Shown here: positions 1 to 8,772 of the stretch, piece by piece
How the letters are laid out: each line of letters opens with the position of its first letter
Position numbering within the stretch: position 1 is the first letter of the stretch
From: Thioalkalivibrio sulfidiphilus HL-EbGr7
Lineage (GTDB): Bacteria; Pseudomonadota; Gammaproteobacteria; Ectothiorhodospirales; Ectothiorhodospiraceae
Direction: 5' to 3'
NCBI RefSeq assembly: GCF_000021985.1
Contig: NC_011901.1
Location: 2,614,501-2,678,500, forward strand
DNA: 64,000 nt
Program-made: the position numbers and the translations under genes
Notes under the pieces: model-generated
The model's input: the letters and a program-made list of their open reading frames with translations, nothing else
Database searches by the model: none
Told to the model about the DNA's origin: nothing

Positions 1-192
1 GCTACCCAGGTGCACCGGGATGTGGGCCGCCTGGGCGCACAGCCCGCCGTCTGCGTCGAACAGGGCGCAGGAGAAATCCAGCCGGTCGCGGATGTTGGGC
101 GAGAAGGCCGCCTGGGCCAGCTGCACGCCCATCTCGCCGCAGATGGAGTCCACCCGGCTGGCGAACAGGCTGAGTTCAACAGGATCGAGCAT
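1..192 (-). CDS. Hydantoinase B/oxoprolinase family protein, N-terminal part (runs off the window)
   Basis: Reading leftwards from ATG at 192, 64 codons are visible and the gene continues beyond base 1. The stretch [16 protein letters not shown] followed by [12 protein letters not shown] is the N-terminal signature of HyuB, the B subunit of ATP-dependent N-methylhydantoinases/5-oxoprolinases, which hydrolyse cyclic imides together with HyuA. An in-frame stop lies upstream at 223-225, so the start is confined to ATG 192 or TTG 204; ATG 192 gives the family-like N-terminus, although no clear ribosome site precedes it. It is divergent from sodB. The substrate cannot be told from this fragment. 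Confidence 0.8.
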   Translation of the reverse strand, partial: MLDPVELSLFASRVDSICGEMGVQLAQAAFSPNIRDRLDFSCALFDADGGLCAQAAHIPVHLGS

Positions 193-337
193 GGCAGCAT
201 TCAACGGTATGCAGAGTGGACATTATTGCATTGGCGGGAGGCCCTGCCCTAATCTTAACGACTTTCCTCAGGATTCACTTCGGGCCTTCAACCTTCGCAA
301 GGCCTGACATTCACTCAAGAAGAACAGGAGAACACTC

Positions 338-919
338 ATGGCCCACGAACTGCCTGCCCTGCCCTATGCCAAGGACGCCCTGGCCCCGCACATCTCCGCG
401 GAGACCCTGGAGTTCCACCACGACAAGCACCACGCCACCTACGTGACCAACCTGAACAAGCTGATCGTGGGCACCGAGTTCGAGAACATGTCCCTGGAGG
501 ACATCGTGAAGAAGGCCCCCGCCGGCGGCATCTTCAACAACGCCGCCCAGGTGTGGAACCACACCTTCTACTTCAACTGCATGGGCCCCAACGGCGGCGG
601 TGAGCCCACCGGCGCCCTGGCCGATGCCATCAACAAGGCCTTCGGCTCCTTCGCCGAGTTCAAGGAGAAGTTCGCCGCCTCCGGCGCCGGCAATTTCGGT
701 TCCGGCTGGACCTGGCTGGTGAAGAATGCCGACGGCAGCGTGGAGATCGTCAACACCAGCAACGCCGCCACCCCGCTGACCACCGACAAGAAGCCCCTGA
801 TGACCGCCGATGTGTGGGAGCACGCCTACTACATCGACTACCGCAACGCCCGCCCCAAGTACCTGGAGGCGTTCTGGAACGTGGTGAACTGGGACTTCGT
901 GGCCAAGAACTACGCCTGA
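338..919 (+). CDS. sodB: Superoxide dismutase, iron type
   Basis: A complete 193-residue Fe-superoxide dismutase that converts superoxide to hydrogen peroxide and oxygen in the cytoplasm. The N-terminus ([17 protein letters not shown]) is nearly that of the E. coli protein. Predicted metal ligands are His27, His75, Asp158 and His162 (motif DVWEHAYY), and the Gln71 ahead of WNHTFYF is typical of the iron rather than manganese form. There is no signal peptide. A good ribosome site (AGGAG) sits 8 bases before ATG 338. The gene stands alone and ends in a strong intrinsic terminator. The reading is secure. Confidence 0.97.
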   Translation: MAHELPALPYAKDALAPHISAETLEFHHDKHHATYVTNLNKLIVGTEFENMSLEDIVKKAPAGGIFNNAAQVWNHTFYFNCMGPNGGGEPTGALADAINKAFGSFAEFKEKFAASGAGNFGSGWTWLVKNADGSVEIVNTSNAATPLTTDKKPLMTADVWEHAYYIDYRNARPKYLEAFWNVVNWDFVAKNYA

Positions 920-950
920 AGTACCCCGGCCCCTTCCGGGGGCTGACAGA

Positions 951-986
951 AAACCGGCAGGGGGGGAACTCCTGCCGGTTTTTTTT
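951..986 (+). terminator. Intrinsic terminator of sodB
   Basis: AAACCGGCAGG (951-961) pairs with CCTGCCGGTTT (971-981) around a nine-base loop, followed by a run of T to 986. It lies 31 bases after the sodB stop codon. Confidence 0.9.
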
Positions 987-993
987 GGCCCCA

Positions 994-1108
994 AAGCGGA
1001 CCGCGAAGGACGCCAAGATAGGCGCGAAGGGCACGAAGGTTCTTTTCAGCTTGCAGGGTTTCCTTTGCGACCTTGGCGCATGCCTTGGCGTCCTTCGCGG
1101 TCCGCTTT
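994..1108. repeat. Inverted intergenic repeat (GCGAAGGACGCCAAG type)
   Basis: About 25 bases at 994-1018 (AAAGCGGACCGCGAAGGACG...) are repeated in perfect inverse at 1084-1108, with a partly palindromic middle. It lies between the sodB terminator and the argD promoter and codes for nothing convincing. The style matches the other GCAGAGACGC-type elements near ppk1 and at 59.9 kb. Confidence 0.75.
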
Positions 1109-1127
1109 CCAACACGCCAGACAAGAA

Positions 1128-1155
1128 TTGAACGCCGCGCCCCCACGCGTATAAT
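1128..1155 (+). promoter_or_regulatory. Sigma-70 promoter for argD-argF
   Basis: TTGAAC (1128-1133), a 16-base spacer and a perfect TATAAT (1150-1155). It lies about 70 bases before the chosen argD start. Confidence 0.65.
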
Positions 1156-1225
1156 GAACCCGACGCGGCAGCTCTATATCGCTGCCGTTTTGCGTTTTTT
1201 GGACACCACTTTCCCGGATATCGCC

Positions 1226-2404
1226 ATGTCGGACGCCCTGATGCACAACTATGGTCGCCAGCCCGTCGCCTTCGAGCGCGGGGAAGGCGTGTGGCTGTGG
1301 GACACCGAGGGCCGTCGCTACCTGGATGCCCTCTCGGGCATCGCGGTCTGCGGCCTGGGCCACGCCCACCCGGCGGTGGCCCGCGCCCTGTGCGATCAGG
1401 CCAACACCCTGATCCACACCTCCAACATCTACCGCATCCCCCTGCAGGAGCAGCTGGCCGAGCGCCTGTGCGCGCTGTCCGGTATGGAGCGGGCATTCTT
1501 CTGCAATTCCGGCGCCGAGGCCAACGAGGCGGCCATCAAGCTTTCGCGCCTGCACGGCCATGCCCGTGGCATTGCCAATCCCACGGTGATCGTCATGGAA
1601 GGCAGCTTCCACGGCCGCACCATGGCCACCCTGACCGCCACCGGCAACGCGAAGATCCAGAAGGGCTTCGAGCCCCTGGTGTCCGGTTTCCTGCGGGTGC
1701 CCTACGGGGATCTGGCCGCCATCGAGCAACACGCCGGCAACCCGGACGTGGTGGCGGTACTGGTGGAACCCATTACCGGCGAGGGCGGCATCCGCGTGCC
1801 TCCGGCGGGCTATCTGCAGGGCATCCGCGAATTGTGCGACCGGCACGACTGGCTGATGATGCTGGACGAGATCCAGGCGGGCATCGGCCGCACCGGGCGC
1901 TGGTTCGCCTACCAGCACGAAGGCGTGCTGCCCGACGTGCTGTCCCTGGCCAAGGGACTGGGCAACGGCGTGCCCATCGGCGCATCGCTTGCCCGGGGCA
2001 AGGCCGCCTCCCTGTTCACCCCCGGCAGCCACGGCACCACCTTCGGCGGCAACCCGCTGGTGTGCCGCGCCGCCCTCGCGGTGCTGGAGACCATGGACAA
2101 GCAAGACCTGCCGGGCAAGGCCGCGCACATGGGCGAATACCTGCTGGCCGGTTTCCGGCAGCGCCTGGGCAATCATGCCGCCGTGCGCGAGATCCGCGGC
2201 CGCGGGCTCATGATCGGCATTGAGCTGGATCGTCCCTGCGCCGAACTGGTAGGCAAGGCCCTGCAGGCGGGGCTACTCATCAACGTCACCGCCGAGCGGG
2301 TGATCCGTCTGCTGCCGCCGCTGATCATCAGCGACACGGAAGCGGATCAGCTGCTCGATCAACTCACCGAACTCGTGCAGTCCTACACTGCCACCCCGGC
2401 CTGA
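1226..2404 (+). CDS. argD: Acetylornithine/aspartate aminotransferase family protein
   Basis: A 392-residue class III PLP aminotransferase. It probably acts in arginine synthesis, converting N-acetylglutamate semialdehyde to N-acetylornithine with glutamate as donor. Visible motifs include the small-molecule site [15 protein letters not shown], the cofactor aspartate in [13 protein letters not shown], and the PLP lysine in [14 protein letters not shown]. The frame is open upstream to 1073, but ATG 1226 ([19 protein letters not shown]) gives the family N-terminus and lies downstream of the TATAAT promoter. argF follows after 17 bases, so the two probably form an arginine operon. That context favours argD over a GABA or diaminobutyrate transaminase. 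Confidence 0.9.
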   Translation: MSDALMHNYGRQPVAFERGEGVWLWDTEGRRYLDALSGIAVCGLGHAHPAVARALCDQANTLIHTSNIYRIPLQEQLAERLCALSGMERAFFCNSGAEANEAAIKLSRLHGHARGIANPTVIVMEGSFHGRTMATLTATGNAKIQKGFEPLVSGFLRVPYGDLAAIEQHAGNPDVVAVLVEPITGEGGIRVPPAGYLQGIRELCDRHDWLMMLDEIQAGIGRTGRWFAYQHEGVLPDVLSLAKGLGNGVPIGASLARGKAASLFTPGSHGTTFGGNPLVCRAALAVLETMDKQDLPGKAAHMGEYLLAGFRQRLGNHAAVREIRGRGLMIGIELDRPCAELVGKALQAGLLINVTAERVIRLLPPLIISDTEADQLLDQLTELVQSYTATPA

Positions 2405-2421
2405 AGTCAACCGGAGGCCCC

Positions 2422-3324
2422 ATGAGCGTGCGTCACTTTCTGTCCCTGCTGGATCTCACCACCGAAGAACTGCGCGGCCTCATCGCCCGCGCCACGGAAC
2501 TCAAGCGCATGCACTACGAGGGCGTCGAGCACACCCCCCTCAAGGGCAAGACCCTGGGCATGATCTTCGAGAAGTCCTCCACCCGCACCCGGGTGTCCTT
2601 CGAGGTGGGCATGATCCAGCTGGGCGGCCACGCCCTGTTCCTGTCTCCCCGGGACACCCAGCTGGGCCGCGGCGAGCCCATCGAGGACAGCGCCCGGGTG
2701 CTGTCGCGCATGGTGGACGGGGTGATGATCCGCACCTTCGAACACGAGAAGATCGAGCGCTTCGCCGCCCATTCCCGGGTGCCGGTGATCAACGGCCTCA
2801 CGGACCTGGAACACCCCTGCCAGCTGCTCGCCGACATGCAGACCTGGTTCGAGCACCGGGGCGACATCGCCGGGCGCACGGTCTGCTACGTGGGCGATGG
2901 CAACAACATGTGCAACAGCTACATCACCGCCGCCCAGCGCCTGGGCTTCACCCTGCACATCGCCTGCCCCGAAGGCTATGACCCGGACCCGGACCTGATG
3001 CAGCAGGCCGGCGACTGTGCACGCATCATTCGCGATCCTCGGGAGGCGGCCAGGGGCGCGGACCTGGTGGTCACCGATGTCTGGGCCAGCATGGGCCAGG
3101 AGGACGAACAGAGCCAGCGCCGCCAGGCCTTCGCCCGCTACGTGGTCAACGGCGCACTCATGGCGCTCGCCAGGCCCGACGCCCTGTTCATGCACTGCCT
3201 GCCCGCCCACCGGGAGGAAGAGGTCTCCACCGAGGTGCTGGAAGGCCCCCAGAGCGTAGTCTGGGACGAGGCGGAAAACCGCCTGCACGCCCAGAAGGCC
3301 CTGCTGGAATTTCTCATGGCCTGA
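2422..3324 (+). CDS. argF: Ornithine carbamoyltransferase
   Basis: A 300-residue enzyme that makes citrulline from ornithine and carbamoyl phosphate in the cytoplasm. The carbamoyl-phosphate motif STRTR is at residues 53-57, HPCQ at 131-134, and the ornithine-binding motif MHCLPAHR is near residue 260. The length is usual for anabolic OTC. A GGAGG-like site (ccggagg) precedes ATG 2422, 17 bases after argD. Downstream is a large palindromic repeat, not another arginine gene. Confidence 0.97.
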   Translation: MSVRHFLSLLDLTTEELRGLIARATELKRMHYEGVEHTPLKGKTLGMIFEKSSTRTRVSFEVGMIQLGGHALFLSPRDTQLGRGEPIEDSARVLSRMVDGVMIRTFEHEKIERFAAHSRVPVINGLTDLEHPCQLLADMQTWFEHRGDIAGRTVCYVGDGNNMCNSYITAAQRLGFTLHIACPEGYDPDPDLMQQAGDCARIIRDPREAARGADLVVTDVWASMGQEDEQSQRRQAFARYVVNGALMALARPDALFMHCLPAHREEEVSTEVLEGPQSVVWDEAENRLHAQKALLEFLMA

Positions 3325-3337
3325 TTTTCAGGGCTTG

Positions 3338-3509
3338 CCGCAGAGACGCACAGGCGCAGAGATTAAAGGCATTGTTCTGACAGGATTTACATGATTAACA
3401 GGATTGACGAACACATAGCCCAATACGCGCCATAAGAAATCATGTCAATCATGTTAATCCTGTCCAATCCTTTGCTCCGCGCCTTTGCGTCTCTGCGGCA
3501 GGGCCTTTC
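3338..3509. repeat. Palindromic dispersed element, copy 1 (upstream of ppk1)
   Basis: Outer arms GCCGCAGAGACGCACAGGCG and its inverse CGCGCCTTTGCGTCTCTGCGGC enclose inner arms built of about 9-base units (ACAGGATTTACATGATTAAC and its inverse). The whole block reads, in inverse, as the block at 5670-5845 on the other side of ppk1. No coding capacity. Confidence 0.85.
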
Positions 3510-3580
3510 CAGGATTCACAACCCCGTCATGTGGCACTATTAAGCTTTCGTGAACCCCGTCCACGCCTGCGCCCGGTGCC

Positions 3581-5662
3581 ATGAACGACATCGATCTCGC
3601 CAATCCCGAGCTGTTCCTCAACCGTGAACTGAGTCTGCTGGAGTTCAACGCCCGGGTGCTGGACCTGGCGAAGGATGATTCCATCCCCCTCCTGGAGCGG
3701 CTGCGATTCCTATGCATCTCCAGCACCAACCTGGACGAGTTCTTCGAGGTGCGCGTCGCGGGCCTCAAGCAGCAGGTCCAGCTGGGCGTGAACACCCCTG
3801 GGCCTGACGGGCTCTCGGCCACCGAACAGCTCACCCGGGTCAGCGCCCGGGCGCACGAACTGGTGGCCGACCAGTACCGGACCCTGAACGACATCCTCAT
3901 TCCGGCGCTCGAGGTGCAAGGCGTACGCTTCCTGCGCCGCACCCACTGGAACGAGGTCCAGGCCAACTGGGTCCGCGAGTTTTTCACCCAGGAGCTGCTG
4001 CCGGTGCTCTCGCCACTGGGCCTCGATCCGGCGCACCCGTTCCCGCGCATCCTCAACAAGAGCCTGAACTTCATCGTCACCCTGGAGGGCAAGGATGCCT
4101 TCGGGCGGGAGAGCCGCATGGCCGTGGTGCAGGCGCCCCGCTCCCTGCCCCGGGTCATCCGTGTGCCTCGGGAGATCGCACGTGGCGACTACGACTTCGT
4201 GTTCCTGTCCTCCATCCTGCACGCCCATGTGGGGGAGCTGTTCCAGGGCATGAAGGTCACCGGCTGCTACCAGTTCCGCCTGACGCGCAACTCGGACCTG
4301 TTCGTGCGCGAGGAGGAGATCGACGATCTGCTGATGGCCCTGGAGGGCGAACTGCCCCAGCGCAACTACGGCGAAGCGGTGCGCCTGGAGGTGGCGGACA
4401 ACTGCCCCGACAGCACCGCGGACTTCCTGCTGCGCCAGTTCAAGCTGGCCGCCGGGGACCTGTTCCAGGTCAACGGCCTGGTGAACCTGAACCGCCTGCT
4501 GGCGGTGCATGACCTGGTCGAGCGCCCGGACCTGCGTTTCCCGGCCTTCACCCCGTCGCTGCCCGCCTCCCTGCCCACGGGTGCGGACGTCTTCCAGTCC
4601 GTGCGCCACAACGACCTGCTGCTGCATCACCCCTACCAGTCCTTCATGCCGGTGGTGGAGTTCCTGCGCCAGGCGGCCCGGGACCCGGACGTGCTGGCCA
4701 TCAAGCAGACCCTGTACCGCACCGGCCTGCGATCCCAGCTGGTGGACATCCTCATCGAGGCGGCCCAGGAGGGCAAGGAGGTCACGGTGGTGGTGGAACT
4801 GCGCGCCCGCTTTGACGAAGAGGCCAACATCCAGCTGGCCAACCGCCTGCAGGACGCCGGCGCCCACGTGGTATACGGCGTGGTGGGCTACAAGACCCAC
4901 GCCAAACTCGCCATGGTGGTGCGCCGGGAGAAGGGCAAGATCGTACGCTACGTGCATCTGGGCACCGGCAACTACCACGCCGGGACCGCCCGGGCCTACA
5001 CCGACTTCGGCCTGCTCACCGCCGACAAGACCATCGGCGAGGACGTGCACAAGGTGTTCCAGCAGCTCACCGGCCTGGGCAAGGTGTCCAAGCTCAAGAA
5101 GCTGCTGCAGGCCCCCTTCACCCTGCACTCGGGCATGCTGGAGCGCATCGAGCGGGAAACCGAACATGCCCGGGCGGGCAAGCCGGCGCGCATCATGGCG
5201 CGCATGAACTCGCTCATCGAGCCACGCATCATCCAGGCCCTGTACCGGGCCTCCCAGGCGGGGGTGAAGGTGGATCTGGTGGTGCGCGGCGTGTGCAGCC
5301 TGCGCCCCGGCGTACCCGGGGTCTCGGACAACATCCAGGTGCGCTCCGTGATGGGCCGCTTCCTGGAGCACTCACGGGTGTTCTATTTCGAGAATTCCGG
5401 TGACAACGAGCTGTTCCTCTCCAGCGCCGACTGGATGCCGCGCAACTTCTTCCGCCGCGTGGAAGTGGCCTTCCCCATCACCGAAGAGAACCTGCGCAAG
5501 CGGGTGATCCAGGAATCCCTGGTGGCCTATCTCACCGACAACACCCAGGCCTGGGTGCTGCAGAAGGACGGCGGCTACAAGCGCATCAGGCCCCCCGCCA
5601 ACCAGAAACCCCGCTCGGCGCAGAACGACCTGCTGGCGCAGCTCACTGGTTTACCTGGATAA
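3581..5662 (+). CDS. ppk1: Polyphosphate kinase 1
   Basis: A 693-residue PPK1 that reversibly polymerises ATP gamma-phosphate into polyphosphate; it is membrane-associated in other bacteria. The N domain begins with LFLNRELSLLEFNARVL and STNLDEFFEVRVAGL; HPFPRILNKSLNF follows. The autophosphorylated histidine is His459 in HLGTGNYHAGTA, and the C2 domain ends with RRVEVAFPI. The length matches E. coli PPK. It starts at ATG 3581 with only a weak ribosome site. ppx lies convergently downstream, and both flanks carry copies of the same palindromic element in opposite orientation. Confidence 0.97.
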   Translation: MNDIDLANPELFLNRELSLLEFNARVLDLAKDDSIPLLERLRFLCISSTNLDEFFEVRVAGLKQQVQLGVNTPGPDGLSATEQLTRVSARAHELVADQYRTLNDILIPALEVQGVRFLRRTHWNEVQANWVREFFTQELLPVLSPLGLDPAHPFPRILNKSLNFIVTLEGKDAFGRESRMAVVQAPRSLPRVIRVPREIARGDYDFVFLSSILHAHVGELFQGMKVTGCYQFRLTRNSDLFVREEEIDDLLMALEGELPQRNYGEAVRLEVADNCPDSTADFLLRQFKLAAGDLFQVNGLVNLNRLLAVHDLVERPDLRFPAFTPSLPASLPTGADVFQSVRHNDLLLHHPYQSFMPVVEFLRQAARDPDVLAIKQTLYRTGLRSQLVDILIEAAQEGKEVTVVVELRARFDEEANIQLANRLQDAGAHVVYGVVGYKTHAKLAMVVRREKGKIVRYVHLGTGNYHAGTARAYTDFGLLTADKTIGEDVHKVFQQLTGLGKVSKLKKLLQAPFTLHSGMLERIERETEHARAGKPARIMARMNSLIEPRIIQALYRASQAGVKVDLVVRGVCSLRPGVPGVSDNIQVRSVMGRFLEHSRVFYFENSGDNELFLSSADWMPRNFFRRVEVAFPITEENLRKRVIQESLVAYLTDNTQAWVLQKDGGYKRIRPPANQKPRSAQNDLLAQLTGLPG

Positions 5663-5669
5663 GGGCATT

Positions 5670-5845
5670 TCGCCGCAGAGACGCGCAGGCGCAGGCGCAG
5701 AGGAAAGGATTGGACAGGATTAACAGGATTTACATGATTTCTTAAGACGCATGTTGCGCAATGTTTTCGTCAATCCGGTTAATCATGTCAATCCTGTCTG
5801 AGCAATGCCTTTGATCTCTGCGCCAGTGCGTCTTTGCGGCACAGC
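5670..5845. repeat. Palindromic dispersed element, copy 2 (between ppk1 and ppx)
   Basis: GCCGCAGAGACGCGCAGGCG opens the element and TGCGTCTTTGCGGC closes it. Inside are GGACAGGATTAACAGGATTT and its imperfect inverse. Read on the opposite strand it aligns along its length with the element at 3338-3509. It separates the convergent ppk1 and ppx genes. Confidence 0.85.
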
Positions 5846-5860
5846 CATCCGCTCAGGACA

Positions 5861-7399
5861 TCACTCGAACTTGAGCTTGATCCCCGCCGATTTCAGGTAG
5901 CCCTTTTCCCGTTCCAGGTCCGCCCGGGTCATGGGGTGGGTCTCCAGCCAGCCGGGCGGGAAGCACAGCTTCACACCGTTGCGCATGACCTCGAGTCTCT
6001 CCAGCGCCGGCGCATTCTCGCCCCGGCTTCGGTGCAGCAGCACCGCCAGACGCAGCAGCACGGCCAGGCGGGTGATGCGCTCCAGGGCCTCGTCCTGCAG
6101 GGCCTGGGCCATGAGCTTGGCGGGGAACTTGCGCCGGTGGGCCAGCACCAGCAGCGCGAGCTGACGCTGGTCCTGGCGGGAGAAGCCTGCCAGGTCCGCG
6201 TTCTCCAGCAGGTAGGCACCGTGCTTGTGGTAGCCGGAATGGGAGATGGCCAGACCCAGTTCATGCAGCCGCGCGGACCACGACAGGGTATCCGCGGCGT
6301 CCTCGTCCAGGTTCCAGGCCTCGCCTGCGAATTCGAGCAATTGCCGCGCCGTGGTCTCCACCCGGCGGGCGTGGGCCTCGTCCACGCCGAAGCGGCGCAT
6401 CAGGCCCTCGATGGTGCGCGCGCGCACGTCCTCGTGGCTGATGCGCCCGAGCAGGTCATAGATCAAGCCCTCGCGCAGGGCGCCGTCGGAGACCTGCATG
6501 CTGGCGATGTCCAGGGCCTCGAAGATGGCCATGATCACCGCCACCCCGCCGGGGAACACCGGCTTGCGGTCCTCGTTCAGGCCGTTGAGTTCGAGACGCG
6601 AGACGTGACCGGCCTTGAGCATGGCCTGGCGCAGTTGCCTGAGCCCCTCCAGGGTGATGCCGCCAGTACTCCAGCCCTGCTCACGCAGCACCCGCTCCAC
6701 CGCCAGCAGGGTGCCCGAGGCACCCAGGGCCTCGCGCCAACCCATGCGCCGGAACTGACGCTCCACCGGTTGCAGTTCCAGTCGCGCAGCGATGTCCGCG
6801 GTGCGCCAGCCGGTCTCCGTGATCGCCCCTTCGGGGAAATACCACTGGCTGAAACTCACGCAGCCCATGTACAGGCTCTCGCCGTACACCGGCTCGAAGC
6901 GCTCGCCGATAATGAGTTCGGTGCTGCCGCCGCCGATGTCCACCACCAGGCGGTGGCCGCCATCATCGGCAAGGGTGTGGGAGACCCCCAGATAGATGAG
7001 GCGTGCCTCCTCGTGGCCGCCGATCACCTCGATGGGGTGCCCCAACGCCTCGGTGGCCCGCTCCATGAACTCGGCCGCATTGCGCGCCTTACGCAGGGTG
7101 TTGGTCCCCACCGCGCGCACCGCGCCGGGCGGCAGATCACGCACCCGCTGACCGAAGCGCTCCAGGCAGCCCAGGGCGCGTTCCATGGCCTTTTCCGAGA
7201 GCTGATTGCGATCATCCAGGCCGCCCGCCAGGCGCACGGTCTCGCGCAGGCGATCGAGCATGTGCACATGACCGTCCTTCACCCGCGCGACGATCATGTG
7301 GAAGCTGTTGGACCCCAGGTCCACGGCGGCAACGGTTTCTGGCGTCAGGCGGCGTCGAAACATGAACAGTGGTTCCAGAAGCGGTTGAAGATTCGACAT
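5861..7399 (-). CDS. ppx: Exopolyphosphatase / guanosine pentaphosphate phosphatase
   Basis: A 512-residue Ppx/GppA protein that trims terminal phosphate from polyphosphate or pppGpp. The N-terminal actin-like domain shows VAAVDLGSNSFHMIVARV and the phosphate loop VDIGGGSTELIIG, and a C-terminal HD-like helical domain completes the full PPX length. The frame is open to 7600, but ATG 7399 (MSNLQPLLEPLFMFRRRL) starts just ahead of the conserved domain. It lies 65 bases downstream of sixA on the same strand, probably one transcript, and converges on ppk1. Ppx cannot be told from GppA by sequence reading alone; the ppk1 neighbour favours Ppx. Confidence 0.93.
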   Translation of the reverse strand: MSNLQPLLEPLFMFRRRLTPETVAAVDLGSNSFHMIVARVKDGHVHMLDRLRETVRLAGGLDDRNQLSEKAMERALGCLERFGQRVRDLPPGAVRAVGTNTLRKARNAAEFMERATEALGHPIEVIGGHEEARLIYLGVSHTLADDGGHRLVVDIGGGSTELIIGERFEPVYGESLYMGCVSFSQWYFPEGAITETGWRTADIAARLELQPVERQFRRMGWREALGASGTLLAVERVLREQGWSTGGITLEGLRQLRQAMLKAGHVSRLELNGLNEDRKPVFPGGVAVIMAIFEALDIASMQVSDGALREGLIYDLLGRISHEDVRARTIEGLMRRFGVDEAHARRVETTARQLLEFAGEAWNLDEDAADTLSWSARLHELGLAISHSGYHKHGAYLLENADLAGFSRQDQRQLALLVLAHRRKFPAKLMAQALQDEALERITRLAVLLRLAVLLHRSRGENAPALERLEVMRNGVKLCFPPGWLETHPMTRADLEREKGYLKSAGIKLKFE

Positions 7400-7464
7400 G
7401 GAGGACTCGACGCCGGTGGCTGGTTGATGCCTTCCATATTGAATCCGCAACGATGAAGTTAAGG

Positions 7465-7989
7465 TTACAGCTTGCGCAATTGCGCCTGTGTCATGAGCCA
7501 CAGGATGGTACCGCGTCCCTTGTCCACGGCCGCGTCGAAATGCACCGCGCAGGCGGCGCCCTTTTTCATGTCCACCATGGGCGTCTTGCGGCCGGTACAC
7601 AGCCAGGCGATCAGGCGTGACAGGTCGGGCTCGTGACCCACCAGCAGGACCACCCCCTGCACCGAGGCATCCGTCAGCGCCTGCGCGACCGTCTCCGGTT
7701 CGGCGCCCGGGGCCAGCACCTCGATGCTCTCTACCGCCCCGTCGTCCAGGGCCCGGGCGAGGATGCGCGCGGTGTGCTCGGCCCGGGCACAGGGACTGGT
7801 CAGCACCCGGTCGGCGCCCCCCAGCAGCTTGCGCAGCCCCTTGGCCGCCCGGTTCATGCGCTTGATGCCCTGCTCGGTCAGCGGGCGCTCGCAGTCCGGC
7901 CGCCCGGTCTGGGCAAAGCGCTCGGCGTCCTCGGCCTGGCTGTGGCGCACGATGATCAGGGTCAGGCCGGGGTTCTGGTCATTGGACAT
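7465..7989 (-). CDS. sixA: Phosphohistidine phosphatase SixA
   Basis: A 174-residue histidine phosphatase. The catalytic motif LIIVRHSQAE is near the N-terminus, LTSPCARAEHTA follows, and the second histidine motif VLLVGHEPDLSRL is in the C-terminal half. SixA removes phosphate from histidine of phosphotransfer domains or the nitrogen PTS in E. coli; the target here is unknown. The ATG at 7989 (MSNDQNPGLTLIIVRH) is chosen over an upstream extension whose residues come from repeat DNA. It is probably cotranscribed with ppx, placing it in the polyphosphate block. Confidence 0.92.
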   Translation of the reverse strand: MSNDQNPGLTLIIVRHSQAEDAERFAQTGRPDCERPLTEQGIKRMNRAAKGLRKLLGGADRVLTSPCARAEHTARILARALDDGAVESIEVLAPGAEPETVAQALTDASVQGVVLLVGHEPDLSRLIAWLCTGRKTPMVDMKKGAACAVHFDAAVDKGRGTILWLMTQAQLRKL

Positions 7990-8099
7990 GGGGGCGGCCA
8001 GTGCTGATGAGTGTGGGGATACAGTGCAACGGATGGTGGGGTGGGGGCAAGCGGATGGGGGCTTGGACTTGTGTTGAGTTGAGTTAAAGGCCAAGCCAA

Positions 8100-8758
8100 A
8101 GGCCAAATCAAAGGCTTCCGATCCCCGTTGCACGGGGCTCGGGTTACTTTTCTTGCTTGTCCAAGAAAAGTAACCAAAAGAAGGACACCCCGATGCCGCA
8201 CCCGCTGTTCGCGGGTCCCCTGCGTTGCTCGGCTTCGAGGGGGTCGCCTGACAGGCCGTCCCTGGCCTGGCAGGCGACGCGCCGCGTCCCTGCGGCGCCC
8301 CTTCGGGCTATTTCCCTCGAAGCCTGCGCTACTCGGTGCGGCATAAGGGGGAGGCGGGTCAAAACCGCTTCGAGTTGCTTTGGGTTTTCCTGGTGGGAGC
8401 CCCGACCCCGGGGCGAATGATGGGAAATTCGCCCCGGGGTCGGGGCTCCTACGAAAGAACAACAAGCTACCCAGGTTAAGGGGGTTGCTGCCTTTGACGT
8501 CCCCCCCGTTTTTCTCGCCGAGCACGGGGGTGTTCCGGGGTTAAAGCCCGTCAGGGGCGCCGCAAGGATGCGGCGCGTCGGCTGCCAGGCCAGGGACGGC
8601 CTGTCAGCCGACCTCCCCGGAACACCCCCGCGCGCAGGGCACCCCGCAGGGGCGAGAAATTCGGGTGTCCTTTCTTTGGTTACTTTCTTTAGACAAGTAA
8701 AGAAAGTAACCCGAGCCCCGTGCAACGGGGATCGGAAGCCTTTGATTTTGCCTTCAGC
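8100..8758. repeat. Large nested palindromic element between pit and sixA
   Basis: The 783-base gap between sixA and pit is filled by this element. Its left end (about 8098-8195) returns in inverse at about 8655-8754. The shared part contains CGATCCCCGTTGCACGGGG and then a hairpin (GTTACTTTTCTTG...CAAGAAAAGTAAC at 8144-8175 on the left, GTTACTTTCTTT...AAAGAAAGTAAC on the right). The middle holds a REP-like hairpin at 8393-8453. Frames across it give only low-complexity arginine/proline-rich translations. It resembles long noncoding dispersed palindromes, not a gene; no transposase is present. Confidence 0.75.
8393..8453. repeat. REP-like hairpin, family A
   Basis: GGGAGCCCCGACCCCGGGGC and its inverse GCCCCGGGGTCGGGGCTCCT flank a short GATGGGA loop region. 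The GGAG tail and CCGACCCCGG core match the elements at 52653-52719 and 60015-60040. Confidence 0.7.
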
Positions 8759-8772
8759 AAAAAACCAACGGC

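Noticed and set aside
3710-5371. 553-residue open frame antisense to ppk1
   Set aside because: Shadow frame; low-complexity His/Gln/Leu composition and no motif.
7990-8133. N-terminal extension of SixA to 8133
   Set aside because: The added residues come from palindromic repeat DNA; ATG 7989 matches the family start.
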